64,000 bases of DNA, taken from positions 18,352,001-18,416,000 of the forward strand of contig OZ316891.1 of the NCBI GenBank assembly GCA_973895155.1, read 5' to 3'. This DNA comes from Marsupella aquatica. Its lineage: Eukaryota; Marchantiophyta. The position numbers were made by a program, and so were the translations under genes. Under the pieces are notes generated by a model, which was not told the DNA's origin, did not search any database, and worked only from the letters and a program-made list of their open reading frames with translations. Position 1 is the first letter of the stretch. Every line of letters starts with the position of its first letter. This document shows, piece by piece, positions 48,601 through 59,700 of this stretch.

Positions 48601-50289
48601 TGATTTAAGGTCCAGGGGGACCAAACCTAGCCATGGGACCAGAACTGATGAAACACTTTCCAAGTCAAAAGCCAAGTCACGATCTCCAGTGCATAGGCTG
48701 TGGAGTCATCAGCGAAAGAAGACTGAATGAAGAAACGATTAAAAACGAAGTCTCAGGTGGGGAGATAATGAGCTGTGATACCAGAAATGAAGAAGGAGGC
48801 AAAGAACCAACCTCTTGGAGAAACAAATGTCGCACGTTAACTTAAAACCGTCGAGAAACTTCCTCCTCCAGCTTTGGTCATCTTTGAAAAGCAAAGCATA
48901 CTTGGCCAGAGCCACCTCTTCCCTCTTTCTAGTCTGTTCCAGTGACTCCTCGAAATCTTCAACCTCAGAGCTCTCCTCCTCAGAACCAGCAAAACTAGGA
49001 CTAAGGTCACCCTGGGGCGGATGAGCTCTCACTTGGCACCTCGGGGAACCATATAATGGTGTCGGCCAGAAGCTCTTCTTGACGGGTCCAGGATTAACCA
49101 CATCCCCTGGATTCTCTTCCAGCGAGCCCCTTAGCTTCTCGTCCTCCACCCATGAGTCGCCAATCTGCTCCTCCAAAGTCCCGACATTACGACCATTCCA
49201 TGGCGGCTCGTCCTCTGGAGGTTCCTTTATGCCTATCTTGTGGTTCGTTTTTCTTTTCCTTGGGGATGCCTTTATTGTCCAAGGCTTATCAGGCCTCACT
49301 GACTGAGATGCATCAAATTCCTCAACTAGCTTGGCCTTCTTCTTCTTGAGCCTAGATTCCTTGTCATCCTTCACCTTGCCAGCATTTGAGCGTGTGGATG
49401 CGTCTAAAACGTGTGTACCATTTCCATTGATATGGTCACTGAAAGGCGTTCCTTCACAAGGAGGAGCATCATCCATCGGTACATCATTAAGTGCAGAGGG
49501 AAACGCACCTTTGGGCTGAGTTGGACAGAACAGCAGGGGAAAGTATACCGACAGGCGCTGTTCCTCTGGTGAGAGATAATTATCCTCCATCACAAAATGA
49601 ATCTCTTTCATGGTGCGCGGGTTAATGAGAGGAACGTGTTGAATTTTCTCCACGATAGGCTGATTTTCTACAGTCGGATGATCTTCCACGACAGGTTCAT
49701 TTTCCACCCCGTGATCAATTTCTCTCGGGGTAGGAGACGGAGGGTCAGAGAGATAGTGCTCCTCCATGATATAGTAAACCTCTCTGGGACTAGGAGAGCT
49801 ACTCTCCCTAACCTCTTCATTTTCTCTAAAATCTGCTCTCGGGCCCTCCGCCTCCGCTTCCTGTGTCTCATGTAGGGGAGAAGCGGCCGAGGGGGCTTCA
49901 TGAGCACTTGATACAGCGGGGGACCGGCGACAATTCGAAAAGAAGTCTTCCAAAAGCTCATCATCGTAATTCAGTTCTCTTCCGACCAGCTCCTTGGCAG
50001 CGGCAAAGCAAACATGATACCTTTCTCCGTCGAATACATGGAAGGGTCTCAACCCAAACGCACCGAGAACGCTCCTGGCTATATCTCTCTTCAGTTGCTC
50101 CTTGTCAATAAATTGAGCTGCTGCGTCCCCATTTGCTGTGACAACCCGCTCAGCTGCTGCTGCGCCCTTACTTTTCGCTTCAGCTACAGCGTGATCTTCT
50201 CCAGGAGCACCCGCAGAGGACTCCATTATAGTCAGCAACTCTTCCTCCGCCAAACGATCATGCTTCTTCCGCTTGCCACCAATGTACAT
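42627..50289 (-). CDS. Zinc-finger/XS-domain protein 2 (SGS3-related)
   Basis: Exons 50289-48812, 43595-43309, 43146-42963 and 42849-42627 join in phase (2, 1, 2) to give 723 residues. The zf-XS finger is C486, C489, H507, H519, split after the CxxC half by an intron at the same phase as in gene 1. The XS domain begins WPPVVVLENT (556-565) and continues with VLVEFPTTQRGW and KRILYGYLAI. The N-terminal 480 residues are acidic and Ser/Pro-rich, with an internal near-repeat (REVYYIMEEHYLS and KEIHFVMEDNYLS) and a basic KKKKAK stretch. It is the paralogue of the gene at 33501-39308 but only the finger and XS parts are alike, and gene 2 has one extra intron inside XS. Intron 1 would be 5216 bp, unusually long; the phase match and the completed finger are the main evidence for it. 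Silencing-related function is inferred from the XS family. Confidence 0.75.
43596..48811 (-). other. Very long intron 1 of zf-XS gene 2
   Basis: Donor GTTGGT and acceptor CGCAG bracket 5.2 kb with no confident gene on either strand. It contains TGCACTTA words at 46321 and 46792, a degenerate duplication (47397-47720) and minus-strand open frames at 45040-45309 (ending at a good GTGAGT donor) and 45291-45524 that I cannot assign. A nested gene or an alternative exon cannot be ruled out. Confidence 0.5.
47397..47720. repeat. Degenerate duplication with a perfect 18-bp tandem repeat
   Basis: Two units of about 165-170 bp share GCTCGTTCTGSAGTCC-like text, CATGAGGTCAAA, and CTCCTTTGTA followed by ACTCA. 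Inside the first unit CCGTTGACGGACCGAAAT is repeated perfectly (47453-47470 and 47471-47488). Confidence 0.75.
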
Positions 50290-50430
50290 CCCTCCTACTC
50301 TTGCGATTTCTCACATTTGAATCATGAGGTGCACCATGATCTCATTCTCTCCTTCACCTTGCCCCTAACCTCTACATTTCTTACGCTCCTCTTTATTTGT
50401 CACACGAAGTCTAACGAAACGCCTTAACCG

Positions 50431-50433
<3 letters not shown>

Positions 50434-50486
<53 letters not shown>
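50434..50486. repeat. CT/GA dinucleotide microsatellite upstream of zf-XS gene 2
   Basis: About 26 CT units, read as GA on the coding strand of the zf-XS gene, 145-200 bp upstream of its start codon. In plants such GA tracts near promoters can be bound by BBR/BPC proteins; a regulatory role here is inference. Confidence 0.9.
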
Positions 50487-50488
<2 letters not shown>

Positions 50489-50925
50489 AAGCAAATTGCA
50501 TTTACCAAGGAACTCCGTCTCTCGCTCTTCTCTCTGTCGCACGAGGAAACGACTTCATCGAGTCTCCAAACTCTGTCACAAGAAGGAAAGAAGGTGAGAA
50601 CTTCATCAAATTGCACGAACCAAACGACCTCATCAGAGCCGTGATTTTCGCACTGCTCTCTTACTCCTCCCTCTTTTCCGTCTCCATCTTCGGTTCGAAA
50701 CAATAATGCGAACTCCTTCCTTGCACCTTCTCTGCTTCCGTCGACCAGAATGGTGCCGCCTCCCGTAACAGACTGGTGATGGTAGACATCGATTCTTTGC
50801 GCTGTCACCTCTCCTGCCTTCTCCTCCTCCTCCTCCTTCGAACTCAAAACCTCCAGTTTCTGATGACGTCGAGCGTGACTGAATATTATTGTGAAGTGCT
50901 CATTACTTTCTTTTTTGCGTATGAA

Positions 50926-51150
50926 AACCAAATGAATTTCATTCAAATTGCCATTTTTGGGGCCATTTTGCCTCCCAAAAACCAAAAGAAATTTCATTCA
51001 AAAAGCCATTTGTCCCACCCAAAAACCAAATGAATTTCATTCAAATAGTCGTTGTTTTTGTCTAAGAAAAACCAAATGAATTACCAAATAAATTTCATTC
51101 AAATAATTTTTTTTGTCTTGAAAAAACCAAATGAATTTCATTCAAATAGT
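50926..51150. repeat. Five-unit degenerate repeat, 44-56 bp spacing
   Basis: AACCAAATGAATTTCATTC or a close variant occurs near 50926, 50980, 51024, 51069 and 51125. The core AATGAATTTCATT is itself nearly palindromic. T-rich spacers such as AGTCATTTTTGTCTTG alternate with the core. Confidence 0.85.
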
Positions 51151-51854
51151 CATTTTTGTCTTGGAAAAACCTGGGACCCCTCACTTCCAGGGCTAATCCC
51201 CTAGCCAACTAACCTAAAGCCAGTGGGTTAGTGATGGTTTTCTAATTACATGTTCCTTGAACATAAATAGAGATGAGGACCAAAAATACTTTTTAAAAAA
51301 TGATTAATTCCCCCTTATTCCCTATTCGTCTTGCCTCTATCCTTGATTTTTTGTTTGAACACATTCAGTTATGCACTCACTTAGAGTTACTGTCTAGAGG
51401 TTCACTCTAAACACTCAATAGAGCCAGGAAATAGATTTCTATCAGGCTTTATTAGTTAGATTGTATCTGGGACTTGAATTAGCAATGTCTCAGGGGACTA
51501 TTATGGGATTTATGGAAAAGCTTTCGCAATAGGTACAGTAGTTCTGGGAAAACTGAATCCAAGTATCACAAACATGTGAGCGCCACATTCCCTCAACTAA
51601 ATGGATTGAATGTTTACCAGAAGGTAGAGTATTGATACAACATCTTCTTGGAAACCTTTAGGGGTAACCAGATGTCTGATTTAAAAATGAAAAATCTGCA
51701 AGTAGGAGGGGGGGGGGGGAGTTTTGTTTTTTTTTTTTCAAATGGGAAAAAAAAGAATAAAATGGAATATGTGAGGGATATTATCTCTGAAAGATACAAG
51801 TGAACAAGTGCAGCTCTGAGGAGCCAACACTTATCCAGGTAATGTACTATGCTA

Positions 51855-52536
51855 TAAGTGCAAGGGTTATCATTGATGCAGTTCTTTATATGCGCATGGT
51901 CACTATCTAAAAATGTATGGAAAATCACTTATACACTTACCCTTCATGTTTTCTGGTCACACACATGTGACTCCTGGTACCCTTAGCATTCATATTGCAC
52001 AATTCAACTGGATACTTGCATACAGCTACTTTAATTGTTTCCTACTGACATTGTTTAATAAATGCTATCTATGTATGCAATTGTAGTGTCTGTTGAATGC
52101 ATGTGTACCTATAGATGAGAAATGCACTTCGGTATTTGTCTTTAGTGCATATATTTTTTCATGTGAGGGTTTGACCAAGTATGTAACCTGCATTTTTTGG
52201 TGCATTTACAAAAAAAATTCCATGTAATATTAGGGGACAATATGGGTGGCCTGTACTAGTCCTTGGAATGCACTTATCCACTCTGCACTTTTTAATATAT
52301 TTGAACCACTTACACAATAAGTTAAGACTGTATCAGCCAACATAGGCCTCATCACTCCAGGCCCCATCGCTAATTAGCCAGTAAATGCAAGATTGCCAAT
52401 GCTGCACTTATCACATAGTGCAAACCATGAGGATACACTGGACCTTATCTATAAATGGAACATTTTCAATGTTGCACTTATAACACACTTTACTGCAAAC
52501 AGGTACCTCGTGCTTCGTCGCGAGAGTGTGCACTTA
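51855..52536. repeat. TAAGTGCA-rich dispersed repeat, cluster 4
   Basis: Exact words at 51855, 52269, 52403, 52473 and 52529, plus near matches. The last copy lies about 190 bp upstream of the uORF of the IRG-like gene, so part of the cluster may sit in its promoter. Confidence 0.6.
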
Positions 52537-52715
52537 GAGAGGGTAGACTGTACTCTGCTCTAGTTCACACTCTACACTCTAGTGGACATCAAATTGCAAA
52601 TCCATCGACCAATTCCTCATTCTCTTCTGCTCTTTCTCGAGAGTTCGTCGTGATCAAGCTCCTTTCGCCAATTCGTTTCGTTTCGTTGTTCTTCGTCGCA
52701 GTTTGCAGTGGATCC

Positions 52716-52856
52716 ATGTTTACAGTGGATGGACGCGAACCCTCTCAGAGAAACAAGCTGTTGCCGGCGTTGAATGTGTGTTTTGGGATTCGAGGGGTGC
52801 GTGATTTGAAGGCTTTGGTTTCACTGCATTGCTTTGGAGTGGGAGAGCCGAGGTGA
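52716..52856 (+). promoter_or_regulatory. Upstream ORF of the IRG-like gene (46 residues)
   Basis: An ATG at 52716 opens a 47-codon frame (start MFTVDGREPSQRNK) that ends with TGA at 52854-52856, nine bases before the main ATG at 52866, in another frame. If the transcript begins upstream of 52716, ribosomes would have to leak past or reinitiate, which would dampen translation of the GTPase. Transcript start is not known. Confidence 0.5.
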
Positions 52857-52865
52857 AGGATTGCA

Positions 52866-55800
52866 ATGTCGTCGGGGCAGAAATCAGCGCCCGTGGTGAC
52901 TTCTTACGAGGCGGCTCAGGCCGTTCGGTTGAGGGAAGATTGGCAGGAGCGGTACCGTGCGCGGGCGAGGGAGGTGATGCAGCGGCCGAGCTTCGATGGG
53001 CAATTCACGGTGTGCATCGTGGGGAGGGCAGGGGTGGGCAAGGGGACTTTGGTGAACCATCTTCTGAAGCGACGAGCGGCCACCGTGTCGCACAATGCCA
53101 GTGGGAACGATTTCGTGGCTCAGCCGTACGTCTTTGGGCGCCTTAGGTTGATGGATATCCCCGGCTACGATGGTCAACATTCCCTTGCCTCTAATTACAG
53201 AACCAGGAAGTAAGTGGATCGTCTCTGTGCGTGGATTAGGAGATTGAGGACCGACGTTTTCCTGACATTTAGCAAATGGTGAGTGCGAGGAAGCACTTGA
53301 TGTTGGGATGTAGGATACCATTTCAATCGTTCACAGTGTCGCCATGCCAAATGAGATCCTCTCAAGCGCCGATAGTCCCTGGAAAGCAATTGGGAACCAC
53401 TACCGTCAATGAGAAATCAGTTAGTCGTTTCTCAGAGATGTCATTGCGGTGAGGACGGCAGGGCTGAGCTCAGGCGGAAGATCCTATCAGAAGTGATGTG
53501 GGACTGTCAGTGAAAAGAAACTTTCTTGTGTGAATGGATTGTTTTCACTGTCCGTTATGCAAATGCCCAATAGGTTCAGGCAGGCTTTGAAGATCCATTG
53601 GTGGCTATGAACCGCTACCAGAATGCAAGGTAGAGACTGGTGCTAGCTCACAATACTATCGAAGTGTAATGATTCACCTTGCTCAACAACAGCGCACGGT
53701 TTCTCAGTGTCTGCTGTTGCTAAAGGAACAGGTTTACTTTCAGTTGAGACTCATAGTGAGTCTTAGAGACTGACAATGGCATTTCACGTGGTAAAGTCGA
53801 GACCGTCCGTTCTTTCAGTTTAGTCCAATTTGAGTAACAACGTTTGGGTGTGACAGCAGTTGGGTCCGTATATATCAATGTTCAATCTTCTTGTCCAGTC
53901 TGTAGTACTCTGTCAAGCTTGAAAGCTCTATCGCAATCAATTTCGTTAAGGGAACATTAAAAAGGCTACAATCGATATATATTTATATGCATCAGCTGCA
54001 GGGTTGGATATCTAATGGAAACGGGATGGTAGTGATCATCGTTGTTGCTGACTTTTGAGCTGGTGCAAACTAATCATGAATAAGTTCAATACTTTCCATC
54101 TGGTCTGGGTTTATTGCATCTCCAATTAACAATCGGAGTGGAAATCTTCCCTGACGAAGTGCATCACAAGATCTAGTCATTCACGCTCTGATCTCTCTTT
54201 AACGTTGGCTCATATGAGCGTGTCAAGTTTAAATTTTCTTTTTCTAGGTTATTATATCATTGATACGAACAACACCGCTTCACTTATCTAGGGACTAGAA
54301 TTGGTGGGTCTACTGGAGTGTGTAAACCCTTCGGACCATGAGTGCCTGAAACCACTTGATTCAAGGACTGACATATTAATCGGTTTCCAACTGCTGCCGA
54401 TGGTTGTTGCAGGGACAGTGGCAAGCCAGAAGGAAGCCTCACCTTAGAACAGTTTGTGGAGTCGTACAAACTTTTCGGGAGCGAGACAAGTGCGTTAATT
54501 TTTGTGATCAATAACAGGATTACTGTTCATGACAAGGAGCTGATGGCCTTAGCCGTGGCATCACGCAAGTTCTTCTGTATTGTCCGCACTTACGCTGATT
54601 CTGGGGCCCGAATTGACGCCAACGATGAGCGGGTGGCACTTCTGAGTGAAATGGAGCAGGAAATAAGGTACATCTTTTGTTCTTCAACTGCAATATGTTT
54701 CCGCATGAAAAATGAAGGTTAGTAGCATTTTCTATGGAAAATCAGTAAGCCTATCCTTTTCCGTTTAATACAATCAGCATTATGCAACTCAGTTCAGTAG
54801 ACGTGTTAGTTGAATAGACAGTATTCTTGTTGGTTGGCTTGCGTTCCAAACCTGCAGTCCTTGAATGACGTCACCTAAGTTCCGGAATCTTCTAGTAAAT
54901 GGTAGAATCCCCTCAACATGGTTTTATCATCTCTTTGTTGTTTGCTGCCATCTAGTAGTTTGATCCATGCACCTAGTGAACGGCCAGTTGACCTTAGTGA
55001 CTCTGTTCTGTAGATATTCTGTCATGGACAATGAGAGTGTTTACTCATTTCGAGCGTCTGTAATTCTTCTTGTCTACCGATGTAACTTCGTCCAATTGTA
55101 TAAGCTGATCCGCAAGGAGAATGCTGTTGCAGCAGTAGTCGTCTGACATTTCTCACAACATTGCTGATGTAGGGACGAACTGGATTTGACCAAAAACCTA
55201 AATATCAGGATATTTAAGGTCAGTATTCCATGGCCGGAGAGAAAAATTAGTGGAGATCAGCTGCAAGGCATCGACCTGGGTCACGTCATGGAAAACGCAC
55301 AAGCACTGGACTTCCCTCTTCTCGCAAGTTACCTTAGTGAGCCAGGAGGCTTGTATGAAGAAGTACAAATCCACAGCGTAGTGGAAGACTTGGTTGGAGC
55401 CTCACTTGAACCCTACATTCACGTCAAAAAGAGGAGGGTCTTCATGGAATTTTCAGAGCATGCTGTGCTTGGCTCCTTGGTACCACTGATTGGACCAATT
55501 CTTCTTACATTTGTAACTACGCTAATTCATACAATTCGTGCGCTTGGTGCCGTGGGGCTAGTCGAAGATACCGAGAAAGCAGTTGATCAAGTAGTCGATG
55601 ATGCCAAGAATCGGAAGCTTGTTGGGAAAGTTGCAACTAACGAAGGATTGGCAAAAGCATTCGAGGATACTTTAATTCACATATTTGGGCATACAATTTT
55701 TCATATCGCAATCTATGATCTGGCAATGCTTTCAGCAGACGCTACTATTACAGGATCACTGCCAGTTGTGGGGGCATTTGTGTCTGCTGCTCGCTTGCCA

Positions 55801-55902
55801 AGTCGGTACGAGAGAATTGGAGATTTGCTGTCCCAAAAGGCATGTATGCTCCATGAATTATGGATAATGCAGAACATTACAAACCTTATTCACCTTTCTT
55901 GA
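52866..55902 (+). CDS. IRG/IIGP-like GTPase, three exons
   Basis: Exons 52866-53209, 54413-54667 and 55173-55902 join in phase 2 twice to give 442 residues, close to the usual 400-470 of immunity-related GTPases. G1 is GRAGVGKGT (53-61), G3 is DIPG (97-100). Then SALIFVINNRI (141-151) and KFFCIVRTYAD (167-177) match the beta-strand and G4 region of IRGs, where RTKxD is usual; here Lys is replaced by Tyr. The P-loop has GKGT, as in adenylate kinases, rather than GKS or GMS. The C-terminal half is helical, with hydrophobic segments at about 299-320 and near 360-400, as in IRGs that contact membranes. In mammals IRGs attack pathogen vacuoles; in plants no role is known to me. The family call rests on motif order and length and needs a profile search. 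It could be another dynamin- or Era-like GTPase. Confidence 0.65.
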
Positions 55903-56759
55903 AGTTCTTCAGTATGGCCGACCACGGTTACATTCACGTTACATAGTGTTGACCTGCGATCATCAAACGAGCTCAGAAATTGAGACCAGGGACGAACGTG
56001 CCGGTTAACAAGCCTTCCAAGAGACGTCGCTCTGAAGAGGCTCTCATGGAGGACTTCTGCGGGAATCTTCTGGCGGACTTTGTTCCTAGATGGAACCCAA
56101 ATTGGTGCGGCACTCCTGAATCTTGGCTTCACAAATTTTTGGATGAATGCCAGATTTCACGGCGTCTAGGGAGATTTTGGGACTTGAGGACCTTTGATTC
56201 ATTAAATCGAGGGACTGTACCGGAAGATCATAAGATCTGCTCTGAAAGCACATCCTGACATTTCATGAGGTCATCAGGAATAAAACCAATCACTTCCGGG
56301 AAAATATCTCTATAGAGGCGGAGCATTCTCGCATTGACCACTTTTAGGAAAAACAACTCGACTACGTTGATCTCCAGTCTATTCCTTTAGACTGCTCAGT
56401 CTTCAAGACACATGATAGGGCAATTGCACATATCTTGATCCTGCACAAATGTACACGACTAAACTACTTTACACACGAATACTGCACACACCAAGAAGCT
56501 CCTGTACTATGTCCTCGGAGGACAGACCTCAAATCCTTATTTAGTCATCACTTAGGTGTACAAAGAATTTGAGTCGATCCAGCTGATCAAGCCACATGTC
56601 AGGGCAGATATCATACAACGCTTGCAAGGATCAGATATTATATCCAGCTGATCAAGCCACATGTCAGGGAGGTGCATTGCCATCGATAATCGAGTGAGGA
56701 GTATGCCTCGAGTGAGGAGCATGCCTCACTAAGTATAGTTTCTAGGTGAAGTTTACTTC
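55903..56759. other. Convergent spacer between IRG-like and ABCG genes
   Basis: Both neighbours end here. The DNA holds their 3' UTRs and a 27-bp direct repeat (56578-56604 and 56643-56669, starting TCCAGCTGATCAAGCC). A plus-strand open frame at 55980-56258 has no recognisable domain. Confidence 0.6.
56578..56669. repeat. 27-bp direct repeat, 65 bp apart
   Basis: TCCAGCTGATCAAGCCACAT and the next seven bases occur at 56578-56604 and again at 56643-56669 without mismatch. Just downstream, CGAGTGAGGAGYATGCCTC is also repeated (about 56691 and 56708). Confidence 0.9.
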
Positions 56760-59700
56760 TCAAAGGTCTTCTAGTACATCTCTTCTTACTTGCTGTTTGC
56801 CCCTGCGCCGGTTAGAGTATTTGGAAATTAGATGTCTCACAGCTGGTTGCACATCTTCGGCCACTTTGATCATGAGGAAGAAGAGCAGTCTGTAAATCAC
56901 AGCCATAGCGAATATCACCGCCAAATTCACCCATTTACTCCGATCCATGCTAATCTGATATGTAGTACTGACTATATACTCCCCGGATATGGGTGGTCCA
57001 AGGGGTACTCCATTGTACAAGAAGTTATCAAAAGTGAGCCCCAGAAAGTCATTCTGAAAGAGTCCCTGCGAAAACAACGATCAATTCATGAGAACAAACC
57101 AGAATTACAAGTAGAACATAACAGAGTAAACACAGAGTCAGTTCGGGATAGGGTCCATCAGATGTTTCATTTGTTTTAGCTAGTATCTATATTTCAGATC
57201 CTCACGGCAGGAAAATTGATCGATCAGAACAGCTGTGTAAAGATGATTTCTAGAGGAAATGGACCTTATTCGACAACTATTGTCAAACGAGAAAGCATGA
57301 ACAGAGCTAATATGTCACTGAGATATAGACGAATCATTGGACGACGGACCTCAAGAGAGTACATATCAAAGCTTATGTAGAACATTGGATACTTCCACAC
57401 AGGCTTCGGCAAGTCCTGAGGGAGTCGGAAGTATCCTGCAACAAGCATGAATAGTCCCTGCCACATCAATCCCACAACAGATACTGAACTGAGAACTCTG
57501 GTGTGTTGTTTAAACAGCGAGTATTCAACTCAAATTTGAAGGATTTTTATCGATGTATCCACAATAGGAAAAAATGTGGGGAGAAACAGTAGTATTCCAA
57601 GCCATACACACCTGAATTCCAGATCCGGTGATGATTCCCATGAGAAAGTTGGGAACGACACTCGCTACCGCCATCATAAGGCCCTCAACGCAAAGGACGC
57701 TCGAGAACAAAATGAGAACGAAGTAGGAAAAATGTTCGAAACCCGGATGGAGCCCGACCATGAAATACATGATGCTGGCGGAGACGAGTGATATGAGGAA
57801 CAAGTAAGGAATGGAGGAGAGAGAGTTGCCGACGACAAAAGCTGCAACACCATAGTGCCCATTCATCCGCTCTCGATAGAAAACCTGAGAATCGATGAGA
57901 TATGCATGATTGTGAGATCCACGTACTAATTCTTCTAACTGAACCTGTAACACAAGCAAAAAGTTCCTACTGGAAATATTGCATCACACTCATATGGCTT
58001 GATGTGCAGTCGACTAGGTGCAGGGTAATTTGATTACAATAATTTGATTCTACAATATCCAAATCTCGCCGATAGAATGTCACATAAGCTTGCGTGCAAT
58101 GAAAACCAAGCCGAGCTGACATCGCATACCTTCATATCTTCTACAAAGGAAGGAAATCCACCAATGGACATGAATGTCAAAAACCCTCCAACAAAGGACA
58201 TGCACCCTGCTCGTCCCTGCAGCCAAATTTCGGGTCAAGATGTCAGGTCAGTTTGTACTCCTCCTTTACACTAAAGAATGAGTCCCTTTTAATTCCCTTT
58301 TAATGGTCATTGAACTCTGGGCGGGCTTCCAAATAGAAGTCCAACGAGAAAGCCCATTCATAATAACTATATAATTATAATAGCGTCATAAAACACTCCA
58401 GATTCCCAGCAGGTGTACGTTTTATGGCTGAGGTACAGGGTTAATCATGGCACTGTCCACGCGATTTCTGAACGGCGATCGGACAGTTTTCGTTCAAATG
58501 TAGACTGTCGAAATGGACAACCTATTTGTACGTACTAGAAAGCGTCGATCGACTCAATTTCCCGCAATCTTTCCGTGCGAAATCGAAATTCCCCGAGGGG
58601 CAATAAGAAACGTTCTCATGCTTGAGAGGTGGCAAGCTAGCTTTCGTGTCTTCACAGGGAAGTCCTGCCAGTGTGCTGACCTGCGAGATAATCCTACCAA
58701 GTACCATACTGGCAGAATTAATTGCTGCAACCTTCGAGAAGTTATAATCATACGATAGGCCGATCGGCTCCGTGCATGCATGTGCCGATGAACACCCCTC
58801 TGGCAGTACTGAAAATTCAGCGGCAGTCCAAGGATTGGCAATTACAGTATTCCATGTAATTATATGACTAAACCTGACGTGACGGACATTGAATGGCTAC
58901 CAGTCTGCCCGATGCGAAACCGTACGTCAGAAATGTGACGAATTTAAGGAGAGCCGCGACCCACACACAAACTCGTATACTGTGAGATCTGATGTTAAGG
59001 TCTAACGACTAGCTACCGAGAAGACTAGTAATCTAGGAATCTAGAAAGACTGATGTACAGTCATGTATAACGGCACAATACCCAGTTTGAGATTTACGAC
59101 CAAGGACAATAGAGTACGTGTTTGGCCCGACGGTAGGTGTTCTCAGCAATCTGAGCTGTCAATGAAAGTTTCCGAACATGATATGGGCAGCTTACAAAGT
59201 AAGTCTCGGCAGATAATAACTCACGAGACATTTCGAAAGCTGGCAAGGGAATGGCCAGGGAGTAAGATCTTACTAGAACAAGTAGAGCGATGCTCACGGC
59301 AGATAGAACGCTACATCGCATGCGCAAACTCTACACGTCGAATCGTCATTGTGGATAGGTTGGGAAGGCGTGTCATCGAGTGAAGGAATCGAAGATTTAC
59401 CAGAATAGCACCGAAGCTGTTGCCAACCCTGAAGTACATTGTGCCGATGCATAGACAGAGCAGTATATAGACTGCCAGCCGGAGCCAATAGTAGCCAATG
59501 TCTCGCCACATATTCACAAATGACCTTCTTGTCAAGACGTAACATTGTCTCAAAAAATTGGCTTGGCTCCCGGACCCTTGCAATATTACTCCACCCTGCG
59601 CACAACGATTGAAGGCAGTGAGAGTTTCACTCTCAGAATACGTAGAGAAATGTATAAGACTGCTAAAGTACACTCATGACTCTCAGAGATGTAGAGAAAT

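Larger units (their letters stand above)
50290..52865. other. Divergent intergenic region between zf-XS gene 2 and the IRG-like gene
   Basis: Both flanking genes start here and run outward, so promoters of both lie within. It contains a GA/CT microsatellite (50434-50486), a five-unit repeat (50926-51150), a poly-G/poly-T tract (about 51707-51740), a TAAGTGCA cluster (51855-52536) and a uORF (52716-52856). No other gene is recognised. Confidence 0.6.

Noticed and set aside
58513-59383. Open frames on both strands
   Set aside because: They fall in the 1.2-kb intron between exons 7 and 8 of the ABCG gene, whose phases agree without them.
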